From Janthinobacterium sp. 61 (lineage in GTDB: Bacteria; Pseudomonadota; Gammaproteobacteria; Burkholderiales; Burkholderiaceae_D): 64,000 nucleotides of DNA. The stretch lies in contig NZ_PJMQ01000001.1 in NCBI RefSeq assembly GCF_002846335.1, forward strand, positions 1,550,001 to 1,614,000, written 5' to 3'. A program made the position numbers and the translations under genes. The notes under the pieces are model-generated. The model had not been told where the DNA came from and did no database searches. It saw nothing but the letters and a program-made list of their open reading frames with translations. Shown in pieces: positions 53,077-61,450 of this stretch; within the stretch, counting starts at the first letter, position 1, and each line of letters starts with the position of its first letter.

Positions 53077-53762
53077 GTACCCTGATTCTGTCCCTGCTGT
53101 TCTTGCTGCTGACCCTGGTCTTGTTCTATGGCAACCAGGCTGTGCACCGCCGCCACCCGCATTTTTTGCTGACGCCCGCCATCTGCACCTCGGCGATATT
53201 GATCGTCATCGTGCAGGCGACCTCGACGCCGTTCGCCACGTACTTCGGCGAAACGCGCTGGCTGCCGTGGCTGCTGGGGCCGGCCACCATCGCCTTCGCC
53301 CTGCCCATCTTCCAGGAGCGCAAGCTGATTCGCAAGCATTGGCTGGCCCTGTCGTTGGGCAGCTGCGCCGGCATCGTGGCATCCGTCGCCGCCACCCTGC
53401 TGCTGGACCGGCTGATGGGCGTGCATGGCGACATGGCGCGCAGCCTGCTGGCGCGGTCTGTCTCGACGCCATTCGCGCTGGAAGCGTCGCGCCACATGGG
53501 CGGCTCGGCCCAGCTGACGGGGATTTTTGTCGTGATGACGGGCTTGTTCGGCTTGATGCTGGGCAAACCCTTGTTAAAACTGCTGCCCTTGCGCATGCGT
53601 ATCGCCCGTGGCGCGCCGTATGGCGCGGCCGCGCACGGTTTTGGCCTGTCCGTGGCGCGCCGCGTGGGCACGGAAGAAGGCGCCGTGGCCAGCCTGACGA
53701 TGATTTTTTCGGGCGTCGTGACGGTGCTGCTGGCACCGCTGCTGGGGCATCTTTTGGGCTAG
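53073..53762 (+). CDS. lrgB: LrgB/CidB family membrane protein
   Basis: A 229-residue inner-membrane protein with about seven membrane segments. Family blocks: LLTPAICTSAILI, WLLGPATIAFALPIFQ, LARSVSTPFALEAS (signature SVTTPxA-like), LTGIFVVMTGLFG, and AAHGFGLSVARRVGTEEGA, which contains the conserved GTxxA region. It works with the preceding CidA-like protein, likely in pyruvate or metabolite uptake and cell lysis control. Its last 4 bases overlap the convergent TetR gene. Confidence 0.9.
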   Translation: MSTLILSLLFLLLTLVLFYGNQAVHRRHPHFLLTPAICTSAILIVIVQATSTPFATYFGETRWLPWLLGPATIAFALPIFQERKLIRKHWLALSLGSCAGIVASVAATLLLDRLMGVHGDMARSLLARSVSTPFALEASRHMGGSAQLTGIFVVMTGLFGLMLGKPLLKLLPLRMRIARGAPYGAAAHGFGLSVARRVGTEEGAVASLTMIFSGVVTVLLAPLLGHLLG

Positions 53763-54442
53763 CGGTTCGCTTGCAGCACCTGCATGCCATGCACGATCAG
53801 GTCGATTCCCGCCAGAAAATCCTCCCTGTCGTCGTGCGTGCGCAACTGCCCCGCCACCTTGCGGGCAAACGGAAACGCCTGCGCATCGAGGCGTGACCAC
53901 GCACCCGCCAGGCTGTCGAGGAAATGCGCGCGCTCCAGGCCCTTGTCCCTGGCGATGACGGCATTGGCCGCATTTTGCCCGCTCACGCCCAGCAAATAGT
54001 TCAACAAGGTGCATGCTGCCAGCCATTGCCTGTGCTGCGGCACGCCCAGGGCATCGACTTGCTGGCCCAGGCGTTCCAGAATGCGCACGCTGGGCAGCTG
54101 GCCCGGCGCGCGCGACAGGGCCGAGCCCAGCCACGGATGCGCATCCATGGCCTCGAAGATGGTCAGCGCCACGGCGCGTATGCCCGCCTGCGGCGTAGTC
54201 CCTTGCGGGGCGGCATCCATGGCCCGGGTGACGATGGCGTCGCTGGCCGCCGTGAACAAATCATCCTTGTCGGCCACGTGCCAGTAAATGGCGCCCGCCC
54301 CCGTGGACAGGCGCGTGGCCAGGGCGCGGAAGGTCAGGCCGCCCTCGCCGGCTGTATCGAGCAAGGCAATGGCGGCATCGATGATGGTGTCGCGCGTCAG
54401 GGCATCGGCGCGTCGTGGAGGGGGCGCTACAGTATTGGACAT
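53759..54442 (-). CDS. TetR/AcrR-family repressor
   Basis: A 227-residue regulator. The N-terminal HTH is TIIDAAIALLDTAGEGGLTF then ALATRLSTGAGAIYWHVADKDDLF; the C-terminal ligand domain resembles the TetR_C group used by tetracycline-type regulators. It is divergent from a TetX-like monooxygenase, with a 90-base region between holding a good promoter and a perfect palindrome. Very likely represses that gene in the absence of an inducer. Confidence 0.88.
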   Translation of the reverse strand: MSNTVAPPPRRADALTRDTIIDAAIALLDTAGEGGLTFRALATRLSTGAGAIYWHVADKDDLFTAASDAIVTRAMDAAPQGTTPQAGIRAVALTIFEAMDAHPWLGSALSRAPGQLPSVRILERLGQQVDALGVPQHRQWLAACTLLNYLLGVSGQNAANAVIARDKGLERAHFLDSLAGAWSRLDAQAFPFARKVAGQLRTHDDREDFLAGIDLIVHGMQVLQANR

Positions 54443-54450
54443 CGCTTATC

Positions 54451-54479
54451 TTGACACAGATGCTGGCTTGCCGCAAAAT
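54451..54479 (+). promoter_or_regulatory. promoter of the TetX-like monooxygenase gene
   Basis: -35 TTGACA (54451-54456), 17-base spacer, -10 CAAAAT (54474-54479). The predicted start point is around 54486, inside the palindrome that follows. Confidence 0.7.
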
Positions 54480-54484
54480 TCCTC

Positions 54485-54499
54485 TGGAACGCTGTTCCA
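54485..54499. promoter_or_regulatory. candidate TetR operator
   Basis: Perfect palindrome TGGAAC-GCT-GTTCCA overlapping the predicted transcription start of the monooxygenase gene, the expected place for repression by the divergent TetR protein. Confidence 0.6.
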
Positions 54500-54532
54500 C
54501 CAACATTTTGGACACTACCCTCAAGGATCACC

Positions 54533-55675
54533 ATGCATATCGCCATCATCGGCGCGGGCCTGGGCGGGCTGATGCTCGCCCGCGTGCTGCACGTCCACGG
54601 CATCGCCGCCATAGTATATGAGGCGGATGCGTCGCCGCAGGCGCGCCGCCAGGGTGGCCTGCTCGATATCCACGAGGAAAGCGGCCAGCAAGCGCTGCGG
54701 GCGGCTGGCCTGCATGACGCCTTCCGCGCCCTCATCCATGCAGGCGGCGAGGCCAGCCGCGTGCTCGATCAGCACGGCACCGTTTTGCTCGACGAGGGGG
54801 ACGATGGCACCGGTGGCCGGCCGGAAGTGGCGCGCGGCGAACTGCGCCGCATCCTGCTCGATGCCTTGCCTGACGGCTGCGTGCGCTGGGGCCATAAATT
54901 GACCAGCGTCACAACCATGGACGGCGGCCAACACATGCTGAGCTTTGCAAATGGCGCCACGGCAACCAGCGACCTGCTGGTGGGCGCGGACGGCGCCTGG
55001 TCCAGGGTGCGGCCCCTGCTCTCAAGCGCGCAGCCCGGGTACAGCGGCATTGCCTTCATCGAAACGTATCTGTTCGACAGCGACCGTCGCCACCAGGCCA
55101 GCGCGCAAGCCGTGGGCGCGGGCGCCCTGTTCGCGCTGGCGCCGGGAAAAGGCATCCAGGCGCACCGGGAAGCCGATGGCGTGCTGCATGCGTATGTGGC
55201 CTTGAGCAAGCCCGAGGAATGGCTGGCCGCCATCGATTTTGCCGATCCCGCCGCCGCCCGGGCTTGCATCGCCGCGCAATTTGCCGGCTGGGCACCCGCG
55301 CTGACGGCCCTGATCACGGACGCGGACACGCCGCCCGTGCCCCGTCCCGTGCACCTGCTGCCCGTCGACCACCGCTGGCAGCGCGTTGCGGGCGTGACCT
55401 TGCTGGGCGACGCTGCCCATTTGATGGCGCCGGCCGGCGAAGGCGCCAACCTGGCCATGCTCGATGGCGCCGAGCTGGCGCAGGCGCTTGCCGCGCAGCC
55501 GGGCGACATGGACGCGGCCCTGCTGGCGTATGAAACGGCGCTGTTTGCGCGCAGCAGCGTGGCTGCGGCGGAGTCCAAGCGCATCCTGCACCTGTGCTTT
55601 GGCGACGAGGCGCCGCACAGCCTGGTCCAGTTCTTTGCCGGCATGCAAGATGCCGGCCCTGAGCGGGCAGTGTAA
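54533..55675 (+). CDS. FAD-dependent monooxygenase, TetX-like
   Basis: A 380-residue class A flavoprotein monooxygenase. FAD motifs: IIGAGLGGLMLARVL (GxGxxG) at the N-terminus, LLVGADGAWSRVRPLL (DG) and LLGDAAHLMAPAGEGANLAMLDG (GD). GGLLDIHEESGQQALRAAG has the spelling of the TetX family (tetracycline-inactivating enzymes and relatives). Substrate unproven; many relatives act on other aromatic compounds. ATG follows CTCAAGGATCACC. Divergent from the TetR gene. Confidence 0.85.
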   Translation: MHIAIIGAGLGGLMLARVLHVHGIAAIVYEADASPQARRQGGLLDIHEESGQQALRAAGLHDAFRALIHAGGEASRVLDQHGTVLLDEGDDGTGGRPEVARGELRRILLDALPDGCVRWGHKLTSVTTMDGGQHMLSFANGATATSDLLVGADGAWSRVRPLLSSAQPGYSGIAFIETYLFDSDRRHQASAQAVGAGALFALAPGKGIQAHREADGVLHAYVALSKPEEWLAAIDFADPAAARACIAAQFAGWAPALTALITDADTPPVPRPVHLLPVDHRWQRVAGVTLLGDAAHLMAPAGEGANLAMLDGAELAQALAAQPGDMDAALLAYETALFARSSVAAAESKRILHLCFGDEAPHSLVQFFAGMQDAGPERAV

Positions 55676-55766
55676 GGGCGGCGGTGAGGCGCGGCGCCAA
55701 AGCCCCACGCCAGCGGCCTTTATCGGGGATAATACGTCTTTCCCCATTCCAAGCAGCCGCGCCACG

Positions 55767-56858
55767 ATGAAATACCCTGCAGTCCTGCCTTTCAGCGACA
55801 TCCTGTCCCGCTTGCACGAGTTCGATGCCATCATCGACGTGCGCAGCCCGTCCGAATTCGCGGAAGACCACTTGCCGGGCGCCATCAACCTGCCCGTGCT
55901 GGACGACGAGCAGCGTGTACGCGTGGGCACTTTATATAAACAGACGAGCGCCTTCGAAGCGAAGAAGCTGGGTGCGGCGCTGGTGGCGAAAAATATCGCG
56001 CGGCATATCGAAGAGGGTTTTCTGGGCCACCCGCACGACTGGAAGCCCCTCGTCTACTGCTGGCGCGGCGGCAACCGCAGCGGCGCCATGGCACACATCC
56101 TGGCGCGTATCGGCTGGCCCGTCACGCAGCTCGAGGGCGGCTACAAGGATTACCGGCGCCATGTGAACGCCGCGCTGGCCACCCTGCCCGAGCGCTTCGA
56201 CTTCATCAACGTGCTGTGCGGCCCCACGGGCAGCGGCAAGAGCCGCTTGCTGCAGGTACTCGACAGACAAGGCGCGCAAGTCATCGACCTGGAAGACCTG
56301 GCGGCCCACCGCGGCTCCGTGCTGGGCGGTTTGCCCGAGGAAGAGCAACCAGCGCAAAAAGCGTTTGAAAGCGCGCTGTGGCAGCAACTGCGTACTTTTG
56401 ACCCATTGCTGCCTGTATTCATCGAGTCCGAAAGCAAAAAAGTGGGTCGTTTGCGCGTGCCCGATGCGCTGATGGAAAAGATGCGTGCTTCCGCCTGCAC
56501 GGACGTGCGGCTCGATACGGCCCAGCGCGTGCAATTGCTGATGCAAGACTATGCGCATTTCGTCGGCGACCCGGCCCGCCTGAACGTGCAGCTGGCCCTG
56601 TTGACGCAGCTGCATGGCAAGGAGAAAATTGCCCACTGGCAGCAACTGGCCACTTCGGGCCGCATGGCCGAGCTGGTGGAAGAGTTGCTGGTGCAGCATT
56701 ACGACCCCGTCTACCGGCAATCGATCGCCCGCAACTTCAGCCGCTACGCCCAGGCGACGCCGCTGGTCTTGCCCGATATTTCAGAACATGCCTTTGAGCA
56801 AGCCGCGCGTGCATTATGTGCTATCGTCGGCGAACCCCGTACCGCCAGCGCCGCGTAA
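55767..56858 (+). CDS. mnmH: tRNA 2-selenouridine synthase
   Basis: A 363-residue enzyme that uses selenophosphate to turn 2-thiouridine at the tRNA wobble position into 2-selenouridine. The N-terminal rhodanese domain has IIDVRSPSEFAEDHLPGA and the catalytic Cys98 in VYCWRGGNRSG; the C-terminal P-loop domain has CGPTGSGKSRLL (P-loop, residues 152-159). ATG at 55767 matches the family; the overlapping frame upstream is inside the monooxygenase gene. A GATAAT at 55728 may be a -10. First gene of the selenium operon; selD begins 45 bases after the stop. Confidence 0.93.
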   Translation: MKYPAVLPFSDILSRLHEFDAIIDVRSPSEFAEDHLPGAINLPVLDDEQRVRVGTLYKQTSAFEAKKLGAALVAKNIARHIEEGFLGHPHDWKPLVYCWRGGNRSGAMAHILARIGWPVTQLEGGYKDYRRHVNAALATLPERFDFINVLCGPTGSGKSRLLQVLDRQGAQVIDLEDLAAHRGSVLGGLPEEEQPAQKAFESALWQQLRTFDPLLPVFIESESKKVGRLRVPDALMEKMRASACTDVRLDTAQRVQLLMQDYAHFVGDPARLNVQLALLTQLHGKEKIAHWQQLATSGRMAELVEELLVQHYDPVYRQSIARNFSRYAQATPLVLPDISEHAFEQAARALCAIVGEPRTASAA

Positions 56859-56903
56859 GCGCCGGCGTAGCTTCCAATGACCTTTTTGAGCAGGATGACG
56901 ACC

Positions 56904-57959
56904 ATGTCCGATAGCGTTCCAACCCCCATCCGATTGACCGAATTTGCCCATGGCGGCGGCTGCGGCTGCAAAATTGCGCCCGGCGTGCTGGCCGACATTT
57001 TAAAGGGCAGCGGCGGCTTTCCCCTGCCGAAGGAATTGCTGGTCGGCATAGAAACTTCGGATGACGCGGCCGTCTACCAGCTCAACGACGAGCAGGCGCT
57101 GATCGCCACCACGGATTTCTTCATGCCCATCGTCGACGACCCGTTCGACTTTGGCCGCATCGCCGCCACCAATGCCATTTCCGATGTGTACGCCATGGGC
57201 GGCACCCCCATCATGGCCCTGGCCCTGGTGGGCATGCCAATCAACAAGCTGCCCGTGGAAACCATCGGCCTCATATTAAAAGGCGGCGAAACCATCTGCG
57301 CCCAGGCCGGCATTCCCATCGCGGGCGGCCACACCATCGATTCCGTCGAGCCGATCTACGGCCTGGTCGTGCTGGGCCTGGTCCACCCCTCGCAAGTGAA
57401 GCGCAATGCGGGCGCGCGCGCCGGAGATAAACTGGTATTGGGCAAGCCGATCGGCGTGGGTATCTTGTCGGCCGCGCTGAAAAAGAATGCGTTGGACGCG
57501 GATGGCTACGCCTCGCTGATAGCCAACACCACCAAATTGAATACCCCGGGCAAGAAACTGGCCCTGCTGGACGGCGTGCATGCGCTGACGGACGTAACGG
57601 GCTTTGGCTTGCTGGGCCACACCCTGGAACTGGCGCGCGGCGCCAAATTGCAGGCGCGTATCGCCATGGATTCCGTGCCGCTGCTGCCGCAAGTGCAGCA
57701 ACTGGCGCAGAATGGCAACATCACGGGCGCCTCCGGCCGCAACTGGCAGGGCTACGGCGCGCAAGTGGCGCTGGCCGACAGCCTGAGCGCCATCGACAAG
57801 GCGATTTTGACGGACCCGCAGACGGCAGGCCCCCTGCTGGTGGCGTGTGCGCCGGAAGCCGTCGAGCAAGTGCTGGCGATTTTCCGCGCCGAAGGCTTTG
57901 GCGACGCCGTTGTCATCGGCGAGATGCAGGACGGCAGTACCGGGGTTTCCGTATATTAA
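56904..57959 (+). CDS. selD: selenophosphate synthase (selenide, water dikinase)
   Basis: A 351-residue enzyme making selenophosphate from selenide and ATP. The catalytic residues are in HGGGCGCKIAPG: Cys20 (equivalent to E. coli Cys17) and Lys23. ETSDDAAVYQL and DFFMPIVDDPFDFGRIAA bind ATP and metals. ATG at 56904 lies behind GCAGGA; alternatives at 56877 and 56895 are less good. The stop codon TAA is overlapped by an ATG (TAATG), but the next gene is better started at 57986. It is a cysteine form; no selA or selB is seen in the window, so use is at least for tRNA modification. Confidence 0.95.
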   Translation: MSDSVPTPIRLTEFAHGGGCGCKIAPGVLADILKGSGGFPLPKELLVGIETSDDAAVYQLNDEQALIATTDFFMPIVDDPFDFGRIAATNAISDVYAMGGTPIMALALVGMPINKLPVETIGLILKGGETICAQAGIPIAGGHTIDSVEPIYGLVVLGLVHPSQVKRNAGARAGDKLVLGKPIGVGILSAALKKNALDADGYASLIANTTKLNTPGKKLALLDGVHALTDVTGFGLLGHTLELARGAKLQARIAMDSVPLLPQVQQLAQNGNITGASGRNWQGYGAQVALADSLSAIDKAILTDPQTAGPLLVACAPEAVEQVLAIFRAEGFGDAVVIGEMQDGSTGVSVY

Positions 57960-57985
57960 TGAACAATTTTCTTAAAGGCAGTCCC

Positions 57986-58864
57986 ATGACCACGTTCTCC
58001 AACTCATTGAGCAAGTTCCCCGCCATCCTGGCCACCGTCGCCGCCACCCTGGCCATCCACAGCGGCCTGGCGCAGGCGCAGCAAGTGTTGCGCGTGTCCG
58101 CCATCCCCGATGAAGCACCGACGGAACTGCAGCGCAAGTTCAAGCCGCTGGGCAGCTATCTGGAGAAAAAGCTGGGCATGAAGGTGGAATTCACGCCTGT
58201 CACCGATTACGCGGCGTCCGTGGAAGGCTTGATCAATAACAAGCTCGACATGGTCTGGTTCGGCGGCTTTACCTTCGTACAAGCGAACGTGCGCAGCGGC
58301 GGCAAGATCGTGCCCCTGGTGCAGCGCGAGGAAGACACGAAATTTCGCTCCGTATTCGTGACCACCAGCAAGGACATCAATCAATTGTCCGACCTGAAAG
58401 GCAAAAATTTCACGTTCGGCTCGGAATCGTCGACCTCGGGCCATTTGATGCCGCGCTACTACTTGCTGGCCGCCAAGATCAACCCGGATACGGACATGAA
58501 GCGTATCGCGTTTTCCGGCGCGCATGACGCCACCGTGGCGGCAGTGGCCGGCGGCAAGGTCGATGCCGGCACCTTGAATATTTCCGTCTGGGAAAAGCTG
58601 GTGGAAGCGAAAAAGGTCGATCCGAGCAAGGTGCGCGTGTTCTACACGACGCCCGGCTACTACGACTACAACTGGAGCGTGCGCGCCGACATGAATCCCG
58701 TCGTGCGCAAGAAGCTGACGGACGCCTTCCTGGCGCTGGACCCTTCCACGCCTGAAGGCAAGGAAATCCTCGAACTGCAGCGCGCCACGAAGTTCATCCC
58801 GACCAAGGCCGAGAACTACAAGGATATCGAAGCGGCCGCGCGCGATGCGAAGCTGTTGAAATAA
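57986..58864 (+). CDS. PhnD-type ABC substrate-binding protein, putative selenate/selenite transporter
   Basis: A 292-residue periplasmic binding protein of the phosphate/phosphite/phosphonate clade. A signal peptide ends near GLAQAQQ; VLRVSAIPDEAPTELQRKF starts the mature domain; DMVWFGGFTFVQAN and FGSESSTSGHLMPRYYL are the family ligand-loop blocks. A clade of these proteins is regularly encoded beside selD and has been named as putative selenate importers; that fits here. Start after AAAGGC, 27 bases after selD. Ligand not proven; phosphonate or phosphite uptake is the alternative. Confidence 0.85.
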   Translation: MTTFSNSLSKFPAILATVAATLAIHSGLAQAQQVLRVSAIPDEAPTELQRKFKPLGSYLEKKLGMKVEFTPVTDYAASVEGLINNKLDMVWFGGFTFVQANVRSGGKIVPLVQREEDTKFRSVFVTTSKDINQLSDLKGKNFTFGSESSTSGHLMPRYYLLAAKINPDTDMKRIAFSGAHDATVAAVAGGKVDAGTLNISVWEKLVEAKKVDPSKVRVFYTTPGYYDYNWSVRADMNPVVRKKLTDAFLALDPSTPEGKEILELQRATKFIPTKAENYKDIEAAARDAKLLK

Positions 58865-58887
58865 TTCTCGACACGCAGCAGAAATCC

Positions 58888-58953
58888 GGGGTCAGACCCG
58901 CCGGGGGAATACGTCCCAATGGGACGTATTCCGATCGCGAAGCGACTGACCCC
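58888..58953. repeat. nested palindromic repeat between binding-protein and ATPase genes
   Basis: Outer arms GGGGTCAG (58888-58895) and CTGACCCC (58946-58953). Inner perfect palindrome GGAATACGTCCCA-A-TGGGACGTATTCC (58906-58932). The outer GGGGTCAGACCC core is shared with the repeat at 29904-29930. A REP/BIME-like dispersed element; in this operon it could also act as an mRNA processing or stability structure. Confidence 0.85.
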
Positions 58954-58979
58954 AGCCCTCATTTGCAACGAAACATCGC

Positions 58980-59792
58980 ATGACATTCCAACTTCACAAG
59001 GTCAGCGTCCACCACGCGGGCGCCGCCAGCAATGCGCTGGCACTGCGCGAGCTGGACCTGGACGTGGCCCAGGGCGAACAGATCGCCCTGATCGGCCCTT
59101 CCGGCGCCGGCAAGACCAGTTTGCTGCATACCCTGGCCTGCGCGCTGCGCCCTGAATCCGGCAGCCTGAACATCCTCGGCACTTCTCCCTGGCAGATCGC
59201 CAGCGGCGAACGCCACGCCTTGCGCGCGCGATTGTTCCTGGCGCCGCAAACGCCGCCGCTGCCGCCGCGCCAGAGGGTCGTCAACGCCGTGCTGGCAGGC
59301 CGATTGCCGCAATGGAGCTTGTGGACGGCCATCCGTTCCCTGCTGGCGCCCGTCGACCCGCGCGCCGCGTGGGAAGCACTGGGCAAATTCGAGCTGCAGG
59401 ACAAATTGTATGCAAGAGTCGACCGCCTGTCCGGCGGCGAACGCCAGCGCTGCGGCATGGCACGCGCGCTCGTGTCGGATGCGGAGGTCTTCCTCGTCGA
59501 CGAACCGCTGTCCGCGCTCGACCCCACGCTCGCTTTGCAGACGATCCATGTGCTGCAAGCGGAAGCGACAGCGCGCAACGCCACCCTGATCTGCAGCCTG
59601 CACCAGGTGGAAATCGCACGCGCCTGTTTTACGCGCATCGTCGCCTTGCGCGATGGCAAGATCGTCTTCGACGCGGCCAGCGCCGACGTCAGTGACGCCA
59701 TGATAGAGCAGCTGTACCGCAACAAGGCCGATCCGGCGCCCCTGATCGAGATGCTGGAGGCGAACCCGGACGCGGCGAGGCCCCTTTGCTGA
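58980..59792 (+). CDS. PhnC-type ABC transporter ATPase (selenium operon)
   Basis: A 270-residue cytoplasmic ATPase. Walker A GPSGAGKTSLL, ABC signature LSGGERQRCGMARAL, Walker B VFLVDEPLSALDP and the H-loop LICSLHQVEIA are complete. Best related to PhnC. It energises the two permeases downstream. Start ATG at 58980, 116 bases after the binding-protein gene because a palindromic repeat lies between. No strong ribosome site. Confidence 0.9.
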   Translation: MTFQLHKVSVHHAGAASNALALRELDLDVAQGEQIALIGPSGAGKTSLLHTLACALRPESGSLNILGTSPWQIASGERHALRARLFLAPQTPPLPPRQRVVNAVLAGRLPQWSLWTAIRSLLAPVDPRAAWEALGKFELQDKLYARVDRLSGGERQRCGMARALVSDAEVFLVDEPLSALDPTLALQTIHVLQAEATARNATLICSLHQVEIARACFTRIVALRDGKIVFDAASADVSDAMIEQLYRNKADPAPLIEMLEANPDAARPLC

Positions 59793-60622
59793 AGAATGCC
59801 AACGCCGCCATGCCGCGCGATCCCGCCTGGCGCGGGCGCCTGATCGGGGCTGCCGTCGTGCTGCTCGTGCTGTGGCCGATGCTGGTGCAGGCCGAATTCA
59901 AGCCGTGGATTTTATGGGATGCGCAAAGCCTGGCCGCCACCTGGCAATTCCTTGCCAGCTTCGTGCCGCCCGCCCACTCGCTGGAATTCCTGCAGCTGGT
60001 GGCCATTTCCAGCTGGGAAACCATCGCCATGGCTACGGCCGGCATGGCGCTGGCCATGCTGGGCGCCATACCGCTGACGTTATTGGTGACGGAGCGCCTG
60101 TCGATTTCGCGCATCGGCAGCGGCGCCGTCTCGCCCCTGGCCGCCACCGTGCGCCACGCAGTCCGGGCGCTGCTGGTGCTGCTGCGCAGCGTGCCGGAAC
60201 TGGTCTGGGCCTTGTTATTGGTGCGCATCGTGGGACTGGGACCGACGGCGGGCGTGATCGCCATCGCCCTCACCTATTGCGGCATGCTGGGCAAGGTGTA
60301 TGCGGAAATCCTCGAATCGTCGGATGCCGCCGCCTGCAACGCCTTGCTCAACAACGGCAGCGGCCGCTTGAAAGCCCTGCTGTATGGCGCCTTGCCGGAA
60401 TCGGCCGCCGAACTGGTGTCGTACACGATTTACCGCTGGGAATGCGCGATCCGCGGCTCCGTCGTCATGGGCTTTGTCGGTGCGGGCGGCCTGGGCCAGC
60501 GCATGGATGAATCGATGAAGATGATGGCGGGCAATGAACTGGCCACCATGCTGATCGTCTTCGTGTTACTGGTGGCGGGCGCTGACGCCGTTTCCGCCAT
60601 GCTGCGCCGGAGGTTGGCATGA
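59786..60622 (+). CDS. PhnE-type ABC permease 1 (selenium operon)
   Basis: A 278-residue inner-membrane permease with about six membrane segments. The coupling loop RSVPELVWALLLV and the terminal GFVGAGGLGQRMDE are PhnE signatures. Start is probably the TTG at 59786, which overlaps the ATPase stop and lies 5 bases after GAGG; ATG at 59810 is the alternative. Pairs with the second permease gene, which overlaps by ATGA. Confidence 0.87.
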   Translation: MLKNANAAMPRDPAWRGRLIGAAVVLLVLWPMLVQAEFKPWILWDAQSLAATWQFLASFVPPAHSLEFLQLVAISSWETIAMATAGMALAMLGAIPLTLLVTERLSISRIGSGAVSPLAATVRHAVRALLVLLRSVPELVWALLLVRIVGLGPTAGVIAIALTYCGMLGKVYAEILESSDAAACNALLNNGSGRLKALLYGALPESAAELVSYTIYRWECAIRGSVVMGFVGAGGLGQRMDESMKMMAGNELATMLIVFVLLVAGADAVSAMLRRRLA

Positions 60623-61425
60623 AAACGGGACCGATGCTGCCCGCCTTGCCTGCGTCCGCTCCCGTGCGCTGGTCGACCTGGGCCTTGCTGGCAGGGTTAG
60701 TACTGCTGGTCATCGCCAGCTTCGCCACACTGCCCCTGAAATGGGGCGAGTTCTTCAGCGCCGACGCCGTGCGCACGAGCGCCGACTTCCTGCACGGCTT
60801 CGCCCCGCCCGAGCTGGCGCCCAACTTTTTGATGAAAGTCGGCGTGGCCACCTTCGAGACCCTGGCCATGTCGGCCATCGGGACGGTGATCGCCGCCGTG
60901 CTGGGCGCGCTGCTGGCCCTGCCCGCCAGCGGCCGTTTTGGCAAGCTGGCGCGCAATGCCACGCGCGCGGTGCTCAACGTGCTGCGCTCGATTCCCGAAC
61001 TGGTGTGGGCCTCGATCCTGCTGATCGCCGCCGGCCTGGGACCTTTCGCGGGCACCCTGGCGCTGGCCCTGCATACGGTGGGCGTGCTGGGACGCTTGTT
61101 TGCCGATGCGTTTGAAAATTGCCCGCCCTTGCCGGCCGCCACCTTGCGCATCAATGGTGCGCGCCCTGCCGTAGCCTTCCTGTACGCGACCTTGCCACAA
61201 TGCAGCCCGCAAATGATGTCCTACACGCTGTACCGCTGGGAAAACAATATCCGCGCTGCCGCCATCCTCGGCGTCGTCGGTGCGGGCGGCCTGGGGCAGA
61301 TGCTGAAGTACCATCTGTCGCTGTTCCAGATGCAGAGTGCCGCCACGGTCATCGTCGCCATGCTGCTGATGGTGGCAGCCGTCGATGGGCTCAGCTATGT
61401 GCTGCGCCGGGCCATGACCCGTTAA
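60619..61425 (+). CDS. PhnE-type ABC permease 2 (selenium operon)
   Basis: A 268-residue inner-membrane permease, paralogue of the preceding one: RSIPELVWASILLIAAGLG and GVVGAGGLGQMLKYH. About six membrane segments. The first 15 residues are Pro/Ala-rich. Two different PhnE-like subunits would form a heterodimeric channel. Starts by ATGA overlap. Confidence 0.87.
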   Translation: MKTGPMLPALPASAPVRWSTWALLAGLVLLVIASFATLPLKWGEFFSADAVRTSADFLHGFAPPELAPNFLMKVGVATFETLAMSAIGTVIAAVLGALLALPASGRFGKLARNATRAVLNVLRSIPELVWASILLIAAGLGPFAGTLALALHTVGVLGRLFADAFENCPPLPAATLRINGARPAVAFLYATLPQCSPQMMSYTLYRWENNIRAAAILGVVGAGGLGQMLKYHLSLFQMQSAATVIVAMLLMVAAVDGLSYVLRRAMTR

Positions 61426-61450
61426 ATATTACTTTTCACAAGGAGTGCCC

